Source: G963422445 sp963422445
GTDB lineage: Bacteria > Pseudomonadota > Alphaproteobacteria > Thalassobaculales > Thalassobaculaceae
Length of the DNA stretch: 64,000 bases
Assembly: GCA_963422445.2 (NCBI GenBank)
Contig: OY729512.2
Location: forward strand, 992,001-1,056,000
Reading direction: 5' to 3'
The translations under genes were made by a program, and so were the position numbers. Below, piece by piece: positions 10,243-19,320 of this stretch. The notes under the pieces are model-generated. The model did not search any database, was not told the DNA's origin, and was given only the letters and a program-made list of their open reading frames with translations. Each line of letters starts with the position of its first letter. Positions within the stretch are counted from its first letter, which is position 1.

Positions 10243-10419
10243 ATGATTGCACGCCGGATTATCAGTGGCGCCGAGCCGGTTACGATGGCTGGAATTCCTT
10301 TCGTTATAGTGATATCGACCCTCTTTTCCGCCTTTGTCAGGTGGGAACTCCTTTCGCCCGGGCCCGCCAGGCTGTTGGGGTGTGTTGCATTTGCCACGGC
10401 GGCATGGGACATCGGGTGA
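10243..10419 (+). CDS. possible small hydrophobic protein
   Basis: A 58-residue frame starting MIARRIISGAEPVTMAG, then a strongly hydrophobic segment (IPFVIVISTLFSAFV) and a second, weaker one (LLGCVAFATAAW), ending 34 bases before the WecA-like gene. The spacing would suit a short membrane protein in the same transcript. The binding site is weak and I do not recognise the family, so it could be a chance frame. Confidence 0.3.
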   Translation: MIARRIISGAEPVTMAGIPFVIVISTLFSAFVRWELLSPGPARLLGCVAFATAAWDIG

Positions 10420-10453
10420 CCGATGCAACCAGTCTAGGGGAGGCGGCTTGGCG

Positions 10454-11587
10454 ATGATGGCGTTGTCACCCGATCTCGTTGCCCCATTCCTCGCCGGTTT
10501 CGCGGCCACGTTGGCCGTGTGCATTGCCATTCTTATGACACGGCGATGGCATGGGCGGTTGAGCAGTGATAGCGTGGATGGGCCACAGAAGTTTCATCTT
10601 GGAGCAGTGCCACGCATCGGCGGGTTGGCAGTGTATGTCGGCTGGTGGGGCGCGGCGGCCATGGCCCCGGTTCCGGTACGAAGTTTGATGATGGCAGTTG
10701 GCGTGGCAACCGCGCCAGCTTTGGCAGCTGGGCTGGCGGAGGATCTGTTCAAGGGCGGGCGCATTTTGTTGCGGCTTTGCGCCACGCTGGTCTCCGGTTT
10801 CATTTTCTGCCTTGTGACTGGCTACGCCGTCACCCGCGTAGAAATCCATTTTCTTGATGGAGTGATGGCGCTGATGCCGGTGGCGCTCGTCTTCACTGTG
10901 GTTTCGATGGCGTGGTTTGCCCAAGCGGTGAACATCGTGGACGGCTTTCACGGCCTCGCGGTGGGAACGGGCATTGTCATGCTAGCTGCATTTGCCGTGT
11001 TTGCATCCGCCCTTGGCGATTTTGAGATGACGCTGTTCTGTTGCGCGGCTATCGGCGTCCTTGCAGGTTTCCTGATTATAAACTTCCCTCTTGGCCTGAT
11101 TTTTCTGGGCGATGGGGGCGCTTATTTCCTGGGACTTGTCGTTGGCGCCGTGGCAGTGATGATTCCGGCACGCAACCCGGATGCGTCGCCCTGGATCAGC
11201 GTCGTCGTCATCGCTTATCCGCTTCTGGAGGCGGTCTTCGCGGCAGCCCGTAAATTTGGGCGTGGCCATGCGCCCTGGCAACCGGACAGGTTGCATCTGC
11301 ACATGCTCGTCTATCGTCGCCTTTGCAAGCGGTTCGTCCGCAACGGCGGCGATACGCGCTTTGCTAATCCAGCAGCAGGCGCGGCAATGTGGGCGTGGCC
11401 GCTGGCCAGCCTCGCCTCGGTGTTGTTGCTGTCGCACACGCGCACCTCGTCATTGATCATGCTTGGCGTACTGGCGGTACTGTATGCTGCGGTTTACCGG
11501 TTTGCGGTCAATGGCGGCCCACGCCGTCCTGCTGCGGCCCGTGCCGGTCACGCTTCCCTCAAGGATGGGGCCGATGGCTCTTCCTGA
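10454..11587 (+). CDS. WecA/MraY-type undecaprenyl-phosphate sugar-1-phosphate transferase
   Basis: 377 residues, polytopic membrane protein from ATG 10454 preceded by GGGGAGGCGG. About ten hydrophobic segments are visible, starting LVAPFLAGFAATLAVCIAIL. Family motifs: DGPQKFHLGAVPRIGG near residue 40, the catalytic loop AVNIVDGFHGLAVG near 155, FLGDGGAYFLG near 210, and the HxH-type motif PDRLHLHMLVYRR near 290. Such enzymes put a HexNAc-1-phosphate on undecaprenyl phosphate to start O-antigen or capsule synthesis. MraY itself is unlikely because there is no mur context. Its neighbour downstream is a broken UDP-sugar dehydrogenase. Confidence 0.9.
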   Translation: MMALSPDLVAPFLAGFAATLAVCIAILMTRRWHGRLSSDSVDGPQKFHLGAVPRIGGLAVYVGWWGAAAMAPVPVRSLMMAVGVATAPALAAGLAEDLFKGGRILLRLCATLVSGFIFCLVTGYAVTRVEIHFLDGVMALMPVALVFTVVSMAWFAQAVNIVDGFHGLAVGTGIVMLAAFAVFASALGDFEMTLFCCAAIGVLAGFLIINFPLGLIFLGDGGAYFLGLVVGAVAVMIPARNPDASPWISVVVIAYPLLEAVFAAARKFGRGHAPWQPDRLHLHMLVYRRLCKRFVRNGGDTRFANPAAGAAMWAWPLASLASVLLLSHTRTSSLIMLGVLAVLYAAVYRFAVNGGPRRPAAARAGHASLKDGADGSS

Positions 11588-11785
11588 CGGCGTCACATCC
11601 CAGATTCAATCGAAGATCCGAAGTATCCGCGCTCGAAATCGAAGCCGTGAGCATACATGAGACAGATCAGTACCATTGGTATCATCACCGCAAGACATGG
11701 AGGAATTAGGCGTTTGCGGCAACGACCGATTTCTTCCAGAAGGTTTCTTTCACGCGATTGACTAACAACGTCTGGCGAGACGCAG

Positions 11786-11977
11786 ATGCCGGTTGTCACT
11801 GATACCGCGATAGCGATTATCGGAATCGGGTATGTCGGCCTGCCGCTCGCATTTGCTTTGGCGCGGCATCATGATGTCGCCGCCTTCGATCTGGACAGTG
11901 AACGTATCCGGGAACTTCACTCCGGCCTTGACCGCAACGCCATAAATGGCGTTCTGTCAGCAATGCCGACCACATTG
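11786..11977 (+). pseudogene. UDP-sugar dehydrogenase (WbpA/VipA type), 5' fragment
   Basis: Starts MPVVTDTAIAIIGIGYVGLP, the NAD-binding Rossmann motif of UDP-N-acetylhexosamine or UDP-glucose dehydrogenases, and continues FDLDSERIRELHSGLDRN. About 60 residues remain before an IS1595-family end near 11978. The C-terminal domain is at 15137-15442 beyond three nested IS elements; the catalytic middle is absent. Intact enzymes oxidise UDP-sugars to uronic acids for surface polysaccharide. Confidence 0.9.
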
Positions 11978-12796
11978 TGTTTCCTAATTACCCTCGAATC
12001 TAAGCAGTATTTAATATCGAATATTGCCATGAGCTTCTTGCAAAATTGCCGGCCCGACCGGTTTTTTGCCTTGTCGAGGCTGATTTTGTTGTCGAGGGCC
12101 TGGGTTTCGGGGCCATCTCGTGGTCTGTTGTGTTTCCACAACAACAAGATACCGAGGAGGTGACCCCGATGACCCTTGGCTCGACCCTATCCGATCTCTG
12201 GCACCGATTTCAAGGGGACCTTTTCCCTGCGTTGGCCGAGGCGGTCGGTCCTCTCCTCGAGGCGCACAAGCGCTTCGTGACAGCTCTCGATCTCGTCAAG
12301 GTGGACCCGACGTTGCGCCGACTGTGCGGCTGGTCGCGTGTCTCGGAGATCCCGCGTGAAGCGACGTTTTCGCGGGCGTTTGCCGAATTTTCGCAGTCCC
12401 GTCTTCCGGAGAGGATGCACGCGGCTCTGGTTGCAGAGACACTGGGCGACGCGCTCATCGGTCACGTCTCCCGGGCCTCGACGCCGAAGGCCAGGACGCC
12501 GAACCGCAAGCGCGGCCGGCCCCGCAAGGGCGCGGAGAGGACGAAGGAGCCTGGGCGTCTTGAGCGGCAAGCGAACGGGATGGATCTCGATGAGAGGCTC
12601 GACGCGCTGCCGAAGGTCTGCGATCACGGGGCACAGAAGACTGCCAAGGGGTCCTGGAGGCCTGGCGCGGTGACAAGCTGCCTATCGACACAGCAGACTG
12701 CGGGGTGCCGCTGAGTACCGTTCTCACCGCGGCATCCGTCCATGACAGCCCGGTCGCGATCCCGCTGGCGATGATGACCGCCGCGCGTGTGACTAA

Positions 12797-12814
12797 TCAT
12801 TCGTCAACACGGCC
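12797..12814. repeat. extra right-end repeat abutting the IS5-type element
   Basis: The 18 bases TCATTCGTCAACACGGCC are identical to the right end of the IS5-type element (13667-13684) but lie directly before its left end, separated only by TA. This gives an abutted right-end/TA/left-end junction. Confidence 0.9.
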
Positions 12815-12816
12815 TA

Positions 12817-13684
12817 GGTCGTGTTGACGAATTCATGAAATGCTGATAATCATTCTCCATCAATGACACTTTCCGGGGACTTATCATGGCGTTACGCCTG
12901 CTCATCACGGATGCTGTCTGCTCGACACTCGAGCCGCTACTGCGTGAGAGCAAACACGCCGCCGGCGCCCCGCCACGGCTCAGCGACCGACTGGTCATCG
13001 AAGCCGTCCTCTACCAGGCGCGGACCGGAACCCCATGGCGCGACCTGCCCGACGAATTCGGCCATTGGAATGCCGTCTATCAGCGGTTTCGCCGTTGGGA
13101 GAAGCGCCACCTCCGGGCGCGGCTCTGGCAACAGAGACAACAGGTAGACGATGAACCACTCAAGGAAGTGTTCATCGATTCGACCATCGTGCGCGCTCAT
13201 CAACACGCCGCCGGCGCGGTAAAAAAACGGTGGCCAGGAGGCCCAGGCTCTCGGCCGCTCCCGGGGTGGGTTCTCCACCAGGCTGCACGTGGCCTGTGCC
13301 AACGAAACAACCGGTGTGTCCTTCGTGTTGACGGGTGGCGAGCGCCATGATGGCGTGGGATGCGAGCTGCTGTGGAAGGCTTTGCCCAGCTCTCCCGCAC
13401 CGGAGGCTGCGGTCATGGACAAGGCGTATGACAGCAAGGGCATTCGCCAGGTGCTGGCCGACCAGGGCGTCGAAGCCGTGATTCCCGCCCGGTCGAACCG
13501 GACTGAGACGATTCATCACGATCGAGAAAAGTACAAGCGGCGCCAGCAGGTCGAGCGATTCTTCAACAAGCTCAAACAATTCCGTCGCATTGCCACACGT
13601 TATGACAAGCTCGCTCGGACGGTCCTCGCGTTTGTCCACATTGTCTCAGCATGGATTATGCTTCGATCATTCGTCAACACGGCC
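12817..13684 (+). mobile_element. IS5-family element inside the IS1182-type element
   Basis: An 868-bp element with inverted ends GGTCGTGTTGACGAATTCAT and ATCATTCGTCAACACGGCC, flanked by TA on both sides. It contains the two-part transposase 12886-13687. Confidence 0.85.
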
Positions 13685-13687
13685 TAA
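12886..13687 (+). CDS. IS5-family transposase in two frames
   Basis: The first frame (MALRLLITDAVCSTLEPLLR, then RLVIEAVLYQARTGTPWRDL and VFIDSTIVRAHQHAAG) reaches a run of seven A residues at 13221-13227. The protein continues in another frame with NGGQEAQALGRSRGGFSTRL, VMDKAYDSKGIRQVL and RRQQVERFFNKLKQFRRIAT, ending SWIMLRSFVNTA. The DDE residues lie in both parts. The switch at an A7 tract could be programmed slippage or a one-base mutation; without other copies I cannot tell. Confidence 0.8.
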
Positions 13688-14223
13688 TCTCTACGATCTC
13701 ATGGACGCGGCCTATGATGCCAGGGAGATCTACCAGATGAGCGAACGGCTTGGCCATGTTCCGATCATCGATGTCAATCCGCGCCGGGACAAGGACTCAA
13801 GGAGGAGCGAGACCGGGAGGCCCGGGCCCGGCGTGCAATAGGCCATGTCGATCCCGAGACCGTGCGGGTCCGGATCCGGTCCGGTGTCGAGAGGACCAAC
13901 GCCCGCCATCTCATGTTCGGCATCCTGGCCCTGGCGGCTGACCAGTTGATACGTCTCGCCGTCCCATAGCGCGGCTCCGACAACGCATGCCGACCCTTCA
14001 CGGCCCTCTCAAAGAGAGGGGCCCGGAGAGGCGTGTCCCGATGTCCACGAAAGTCCCTGTTTGTTCTCATCATCTCTGATGAGACACAGCGAATCCATGG
14101 ATTCCGACCTCCAGGTGCAGAGGTGACCGGAAGCAACCGACCGATCCGGGATCACCGGACCCTGGGACAGGAATTTTGCAAGAGGTTCGCCATGTCATTT
14201 GATGATAGAAAGCGGACATTCAC

Positions 14224-15116
14224 ATGGCGCGCAACCCAGTGCAGTTTCAGAAAGGAATCAGCCTCAACACGTTCCTCTCCCTCTACGGCAGCGAAGACCA
14301 GTGCTTCGACGCCCTCTTTCAATGGCGATGGCCGAACGGCTTTCTGTGCCCACACTGCGCCCATGATTGATGCTGTCAGTTGAACACCCGAAAGTTCCAG
14401 CAGTGCAACCGCTGCCATCGCCAGACCTCCATCACCGCGGGACCATCTTCGAGGCCACCAAGCTGCCCCTGACGGTGTGGTTCCAGGGCCTCTACTTCAT
14501 GACCCAGGACAAGAAAGGTGCATCGGCGATGACGCTGCATCGCCAGCTCGGCATCTCCGACAACGCGGCGTGGCGCAGGCGCCACAAGCTGATGCAGATG
14601 ATGATGGAGCGAGACCGGGAGCACCCGCTCAGCGGGTCGGTCCAACGCGACGATGCCTACTCTCGGGGGCGAGCGCAGCGGCGGCGAGCGCGGGCGGGCG
14701 CGCCGGGCAAGACCCTGTTCGTCGCCGCGGTCGAGGGCTTCCGTCTCGCCGAAATCGCCGCCTGGGCGCAGCAGCACCTGGATCCGGGCACGCAAGTGCT
14801 CTGCGATGGGCTGACCTGCTTCAATGGCGTGACCGTGGCAGGCTGTGTGCATGAGCCGATGGTGACCGGCAGCGGGAAAGCCGCGGTCGAGCGCCCCGAG
14901 TTTCGTTGGGTGAACATGATTCTTGGCAACATCAAGAGCACCTTGCGTGGCACCTACTATGCGATTCGTCCCAAGTATGCCCAGCGCTATCTTGCGGAGT
15001 TCGTGAACCGGTTCAATCGTCGCTTCGACCTGCCCGAGATCATCCCCGGACTGGTCTACGTGGCGCTGCGGACACCGCCGATGCCGGAGAGGCTACTCAA
15101 GTTGCGTTTAGCTTGA
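14224..15116 (+). pseudogene. IS1595-family transposase A, frameshifted
   Basis: ATG 14224 opens MARNPVQFQKGISLNTFLSL with half a zinc ribbon (GFLCPHCAHD). There is a stop near 14370, and the frame changes again near 14440. From there one frame runs to 15116 with TKLPLTVWFQGLYFMTQDKK, RDDAYSRG in place of the usual acidic motif, CDGLTCFNGV and FRWVNMILGNIKS. The three catalytic blocks survive, but two lesions near the N-terminus inactivate it. Confidence 0.85.
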
Positions 15117-15136
15117 GTGGTAATCAAGGAAACGTT

Positions 15137-15442
15137 TTGGACTTCCGAAATAGTCAGACAACGGAAATCATTACGGAACCCGGCCGCTTTGGCGCAGCAG
15201 TGTGTGCACGATGCCTATGCGGATGCCCGGCGTCTGGAGCAGGAGCATGATATCGTCCTGTGCGCTTGGGACAGTCTTGGCAGTTTCGACACCGTGATCG
15301 TCACGGTGCCACATCAGGACTATATCAGAGACGGAGGCACGGACATTGTCGGGCTGTCAGATTTGGCGACGTTCTTATCGACGCTAAATCGGCCTTCGAT
15401 CCGGATAATCTGCCGCTAACACTCCGATACTTGAACCTTTGA
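15137..15442 (+). pseudogene. UDP-sugar dehydrogenase, 3' fragment with two frameshifts
   Basis: Three consecutive frames give one recognisable C-terminal UDP-binding domain: LDFRNSQTTEIITEPGRFGA, then VHDAYADARRLEQEHDI with SFDTVIVTVPHQDY, then VLIDAKSAFDPDNLP and the stop at 15442. Frames change near 15205 and 15365. It matches the 5' fragment at 11786-11977 and shows that the gene is long dead. Confidence 0.85.
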
Positions 15443-15470
15443 GGCCGGTACACTGCCGTTGCACAACGGG

Positions 15471-15968
15471 TCAGTCGCATTCCGGGCTGGCAAGATGTCG
15501 GAATTCCGCGACGACAGTTTCATAAACCGGGCGCTTGAACGTAACGATCAAAGGTACCAGATCGTCAAGCCCTACCCATTTCCAGGTGTTGAATTCGGCA
15601 TGGCCTGCGCGCAAATCGATGTCGTGATCGAACCCGAGAAATCGCATGACGAACCATTTCTGCCTTTGGCCTCGATAACGGTTGGCAAATGACCGCCGGG
15701 CGATAGCGGGCGGGTAGTCATAGGTCAGCCAGTCGTGGGTTTCGGCAATGACCTTTACATCCCTTATTCCGGTTTCTTCCACGAGTTCCCGCAATGCAGC
15801 TGTTTTTGCATCTTCGTGCGGATCAATGCCGCCTTGCGGCATCTGCCACGCATCGATGTCGACATCGTTACGCCGCCCGACGAAGACCCGTCCTTGCCGA
15901 TTCAGCAGCATGATTCCGACGCAGGGCCGATACGGCAGAGAGCCCTGCGATTTCTTGTCTGTGGTCAT
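15471..15968 (-). CDS. rppH: RNA pyrophosphohydrolase (Nudix)
   Basis: 165 residues. The Nudix box is complete: [20 protein letters not shown] followed by TGI. The N-terminus [20 protein letters not shown] and the [16 protein letters not shown] block are those of RppH, which removes pyrophosphate from 5' ends of mRNA to trigger decay. In many alphaproteobacteria it ends the gpmI-envC-ctpA cluster, as here, although an IS5 copy now separates it from ctpA. Confidence 0.95.
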   Translation of the reverse strand: MTTDKKSQGSLPYRPCVGIMLLNRQGRVFVGRRNDVDIDAWQMPQGGIDPHEDAKTAALRELVEETGIRDVKVIAETHDWLTYDYPPAIARRSFANRYRGQRQKWFVMRFLGFDHDIDLRAGHAEFNTWKWVGLDDLVPLIVTFKRPVYETVVAEFRHLASPECD

Positions 15969-15995
15969 TCTGGTCTTTCGTTGCAGGCTTGCCTA

Positions 15996-16841
15996 GATAG
16001 TGTCGTCATGAGTGATGTTTATCTGTCCTATCTGTCGAATTCACTCGATGGTTCTTGGAGGCGACTCATGGGATTGGCTCATCGGCGTCACGACATTTCA
16101 GACAGGGTCTGGCTGTTGTTGGAGCCTCATCTGCCTGGCCGAGCGGGACGTTGGGGTGGGGTGGCGCAGGATAATCGACGGTTCATTAATGCGATCTTCT
16201 GGATTCTGCGTACCGGCGCTCCCTGGCGTGATGTGCCGCCAGACTATGGAGACTGGAAAAATACCCATCGTCGGTTCTGTCGCTGGCGGGACAAGGGGCT
16301 CTGGGGGGCGTTGCTGGAGCATCTGGTGGATGAACCGGACTATGAGTGGCTGATGATTGATGCCAGTCATCTCAAGGTCCATCCCCATGCGAGCGGTGCG
16401 GTCGGTGGCAATCAGGCGATGGGTCGCACAAAAGGGGGCTGAACACGACGCTGCACCTGGCTGTGGACGCGCATGGGATGCCGGTGCGGGTGTCGGTGAC
16501 CAAGGGGACGGCAGCAGATTGCAGTCAAGCGGTCGAGCTGATTGAAGGGATAGATGCCGAGTATTTGTTGGCGGACAAGGCCTGTGACACGAATGCCATC
16601 CTGTCTTATTGTGAGGAGCATGAAGTCATTCCAGTGGTTCCGCCGAAGCGCAACCGCAAGCACCCCAGAGCGTATGATGTCCATCTCTACCGGCACCGGC
16701 ATTTGGTGGAGAACGCGTTTCTGTGGCTCAAGCGCTGGCGTGGGATTGCCACGCGATACGCCAGGAATGCCGCATCGTTTCTTGCCGCGGTGCAGATTCG
16801 GTGTCTGGCGCTCTGGGCTGGTATTTCATGACGACACTATC
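15996..16841 (+). mobile_element. IS5-family (IS427 group) element, copy A
   Basis: 846 bp with ends GATAGTGTCGTCATGAG and ATGACGACACTATC, flanked by TA at 15994-15995 and 16842-16843. Copies B (28562-29407, opposite strand) and C (44425-45274) are nearly the same. The insertion lies one base past the stop codon of ctpA, so it separates rppH from ctpA without damaging either. Confidence 0.93.
16068..16831 (+). CDS. IS5-family transposase made by -1 frameshifting (orfA/orfB)
   Basis: orfA (16068-16442) has MGLAHRRHDISDRVW, the DUF4096-like N-terminal domain and the first catalytic region WLMIDASHLKVHPHASG; it stops just after a run AAAAGGGGGC at 16430-16439. orfB in the -1 frame has HLAVDAHGMPVRVSVT, LLADKACDTNAIL and RHLVENAFLWLKRWRGIATR. 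A slippery AAAAGGG of this kind is known for IS427-group elements. The same layout is found in copy B, so the shift is a property of the element. Probably active. Confidence 0.88.
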
Positions 16842-16844
16842 TAA

Positions 16845-18197
16845 TCAGTTGACCGTTCGTCCGGAAAGTAACTGCAATCCGCGCAGAAGGTCTACCGCGC
16901 GAGCGAGTTGATAATCTTCCTCTGCCTGCTCTGCCGCAGTCGGGCGGCTCGCTGGCTGCTCCGGTTGATCGTCCGTTGCATCCGTGTCTGCACCCGGCTT
17001 TTCGTTGCTACCACCGAGTGCGTTTCTGAGATCGGTTTCGCGACGCAGGGGACGGCCGGGGTCGAGTTTCTCGATGCGTGCAACCGGAACCTCGATATCC
17101 GGCGTAATGCCGGTTTTCTGGATCGACCGTCCAGACGGCGTATAGTATCGCGCCGTCGTCAGCCGCATGGCACCGTCACTGGAAAGCGGCACAATGGTCT
17201 GAACCGATCCCTTGCCGAATGATCTGGTGCCAAGAACGATGGCGCGGCGGTGGTCCTGCAGTGCTCCGGCGACGATTTCCGAAGCTGAGGCAGATCCGCC
17301 ATTGATAAGGACGACGACCGGTAGCCCGGAAGCGATATCGTTTGCAGTCGCATGGACCCTCGAAGTGTTTTCCGGATCACGGCCGCGGGTCGAGACGATT
17401 TCGCCTTTTTCGAGGAAAGCATCGCTGACGGCCGTCGCCTGGTCGAGCAAGCCGCCGGGGTTGTTTCGTAGATCAAGCACAAACCCCGCGAGATCCTCGC
17501 CGATTTCCTCGTGCAGGCTGTCAACACTCTTTTGCAAGCCTGGCGAGGTCTGTTCGTTGAAGGTGGTGATACGGAGATATCCGATGTTACCGATCCTGTC
17601 GTGCCGTACCGAGCGAATCGTGATAATGGCGCGTTGGATCGTGACATCAAACGGTGGAACGCCGGGCCTGCGGACCGACAGGATGATCGTTGAGTCGACA
17701 GGACCACGCATGCGTTCTACCGCTTGGCTCAGAGTCAGGCCGAGAATGGCGTCGCCGTCGAGATGCGTGATCAGATCACCGGCTTCGAGGCCGGCCCGAG
17801 CCGCCGGCGTATCGTCAATCGGTGATACGACCTTGATCAGACCGTTTTCCATGGTGACTTCAATTCCGAGGCCACCAAATTCACCCTTGGTCTGAACCCG
17901 CATGTCACGAAAGTTCTTGGCGTTGAGAAAACCCGAATGCGGATCCAGCGAGGTCAGCATGCCGTTGATCGCCGACTCGATCAAGGTCCTGTCATCAACC
18001 TCTTCGACATATTCGGCTCGGATGCGTTCGAAAACATCGCCGAACAGATTCAATTGACGATAGGTATCAGTATCGTTCGTATTCTGCGCCTGGACTGGGA
18101 CGAGGGAGCCAAGCCAGAGTACGAGAGCAATCAAGGTGCCGAGGCCTGCGGCCCGAATGCGTCCACTAGGGTATTCTGTCGGTGGTGTTGACATCAT
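16845..18197 (-). CDS. ctpA: carboxyl-terminal processing protease (S41)
   Basis: 450 residues from ATG 18197, which overlaps the envC stop as ATGA; upstream starts are not supported. Signal peptide AAGLGTLIALVLWLGSLVPV ending near VQAQ. The PDZ domain follows (GEFGGLGIEVTMENGLIKVV, ARAGLEAGDLITHLDG). The S41 core holds LDLRNNPGGLLDQA, the nucleophile Ser in INGGSASASEIVAGAL and the Lys in RSFGKGSVQT. The periplasmic protease trims or degrades envelope proteins. Its C-terminal tail is Glu/Asp/Pro-rich. It is cotranscribed with envC and gpmI. Confidence 0.95.
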   Translation of the reverse strand: MMSTPPTEYPSGRIRAAGLGTLIALVLWLGSLVPVQAQNTNDTDTYRQLNLFGDVFERIRAEYVEEVDDRTLIESAINGMLTSLDPHSGFLNAKNFRDMRVQTKGEFGGLGIEVTMENGLIKVVSPIDDTPAARAGLEAGDLITHLDGDAILGLTLSQAVERMRGPVDSTIILSVRRPGVPPFDVTIQRAIITIRSVRHDRIGNIGYLRITTFNEQTSPGLQKSVDSLHEEIGEDLAGFVLDLRNNPGGLLDQATAVSDAFLEKGEIVSTRGRDPENTSRVHATANDIASGLPVVVLINGGSASASEIVAGALQDHRRAIVLGTRSFGKGSVQTIVPLSSDGAMRLTTARYYTPSGRSIQKTGITPDIEVPVARIEKLDPGRPLRRETDLRNALGGSNEKPGADTDATDDQPEQPASRPTAAEQAEEDYQLARAVDLLRGLQLLSGRTVN

Positions 18198-19315
18198 CGC
18201 TTTGTCGAGCCCCTTTCGGTTGATAGCCAAGCTAGTGGATTCACCGGCTTTCCGTCCTCTCGCATTTCAATATAAAGATGCCGCAGAGTGTCCACGCTTG
18301 CCGCGCTGTTCCCGCCCATGCTTCCGATCGGTTCTCCTGCAAGAAGATCCTGCCCGGTACGAACATCGACCCGACCGAGGCCAGCGAGCAGAGTATGCAA
18401 TCCCTTGCCATGCTGAATGATGATCATGGGGCCGTAGTCGGAAAACAGACCAGCATAATGCACGATGCCGCCATAAGGCGCGACAACTTCGGCGTCGACA
18501 TCCGTTTGCAAGGTGAGACCTCTCGCCCTCAGGCCTGATGTGCCGGTTATGCCGAACCGTTCGACGATCTGCCCGCTGGCGGGAAAGATCAGGGTTCCCT
18601 TGATTGCATGCATTGATTGCGAGTCATGCGACAGGCAAGCGGAAGGCCAGTCGGGTGCCCTGGGTTTCGTCGCTGGTATCCTTGTGCGGACCGCCGGGGT
18701 ATCGGGATGATCCCCTGCCGGCGGCTGGTCGTTTGACAATGTCCTGTCCTTCGGTGGTGAGCGCCGCGCAGATCCACGGGATGTCAGGCTGATACCGTTG
18801 TGGTGCGTAGTTTCGGTGGTTTCCGGCCGGGCCTCCAGGGTGTGTATCTCATCTTGCAATCGTTCGAGATCGAGCAATTCGGCCTTTATGCGAGCCATGT
18901 CAGCCTTTGCTGTGGTGCTCAAATGGCGGATCAATGCCATGGCGCGTACTGTATCAAGAGGTGATTCCGGCATTGTCAATACTGCCTCCGGCGGTTGCCG
19001 GGCGAGGCGCTGCAGGGCAAATGCGAGATCGTCCAACCGATCTCGCAACGCAGCCTTGCGCCGGTTGGCATCGGCGTGCCTGACGCGAAGCGTCGCCAAT
19101 TCCTGCATAATCGCCGCACAAGGCACCATGCTGCCGGATGGTTCACGAACCGATACGGCTGATTCGGTTACGTTGGGCGGGGCGGTCCCGTCGACCATGG
19201 TGTGTTGTGCTAGTGACGGGGCCGGTGAGATTGCACCAAGTATGGCAGCAAGAAATACAATGCGTATGGTAATACCCTTGGCCGCCGCTTGATCTGTCGT
19301 GTCACGTTGTCGCAT
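18194..19315 (-). CDS. envC: murein hydrolase activator EnvC-type (degenerate M23/LytM)
   Basis: 373 residues. The signal peptide (ITIRIVFLAAILGAISPAPS, cut near LAQ) is followed by a coiled coil at about 60-170 (ELATLRVRHADANRRKAALR) and a C-terminal LytM domain (GLTLQTDVDAEVVAPYGGIV, PMIIIQHGKGLHTLLAGLG). The zinc-binding HxxxD and HxH residues of active M23 enzymes are not all present, as expected for EnvC, which activates amidases at the division septum. The gene lies 5 bases after gpmI and overlaps ctpA by ATGA. Confidence 0.9.
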   Translation of the reverse strand: MRQRDTTDQAAAKGITIRIVFLAAILGAISPAPSLAQHTMVDGTAPPNVTESAVSVREPSGSMVPCAAIMQELATLRVRHADANRRKAALRDRLDDLAFALQRLARQPPEAVLTMPESPLDTVRAMALIRHLSTTAKADMARIKAELLDLERLQDEIHTLEARPETTETTHHNGISLTSRGSARRSPPKDRTLSNDQPPAGDHPDTPAVRTRIPATKPRAPDWPSACLSHDSQSMHAIKGTLIFPASGQIVERFGITGTSGLRARGLTLQTDVDAEVVAPYGGIVHYAGLFSDYGPMIIIQHGKGLHTLLAGLGRVDVRTGQDLLAGEPIGSMGGNSAASVDTLRHLYIEMREDGKPVNPLAWLSTERGSTKR

Positions 19316-19320
19316 CGATC

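Larger units (their letters stand above)
12169..13967 (+). pseudogene. IS1182-type (DUF772/DDE) transposase, broken copy 1
   Basis: The N-terminal frame MTLGSTLSDLWHRFQGDLFP runs through LKVDPTLRRLCG-type sequence and RTPNRKRGRPRKG to about 12630, then shifts. The catalytic stretch ADCGVPLSTVLTAAS is in another frame at about 12700-12780, and the part after the IS5 insertion (NLYDLMDAAYDAREIYQMSE) continues from 13687. The gene is disrupted by frameshifts and by IS insertion. The protein belongs to the DDE transposases with a DUF772 N-terminal domain. Confidence 0.75.
12031..14188 (+). mobile_element. IS1182-type element, copy 1, interrupted by an IS5-type element
   Basis: Ends are GAGCTTCTTGCAAAATTGCC on the left and TTTTGCAAGAGGTTC on the right, an inverted pair shared with copy 2 (47704-49131). 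GCCAT flanks both sides (12026-12030 and 14189-14193), a probable 5-bp target duplication. The transposase frame starts at about 12169 and is broken several times. An IS5-type element sits inside at 12817-13684. Confidence 0.8.
11978..15136 (+). mobile_element. IS1595-family element A, interrupted by an IS1182-type element
   Basis: Imperfect terminal repeats are visible: left GTTTCCTAATTACCCTCGAA (about 11980-12000) and the reverse complement of the right end, GTTTCCTTGATTACCACTCA (about 15116-15136). The internal sequence is split at 12030/14188 by a second IS flanked by GCCAT on both sides. No target duplication of this element is seen and the two flanks come from distant parts of one gene, so an adjacent deletion followed insertion. 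Confidence 0.75.

Noticed and set aside
14193..14223. A direct repeat of the IS1182 target as evidence of a second insertion
   Set aside because: GCCAT is simply the 5-bp duplication of the single IS1182 insertion.
15735..16067. N-terminal extension of the IS5 transposase frame into rppH
   Set aside because: The frame is open by chance through rppH antisense; the element begins at 15996 and the transposase at ATG 16068.
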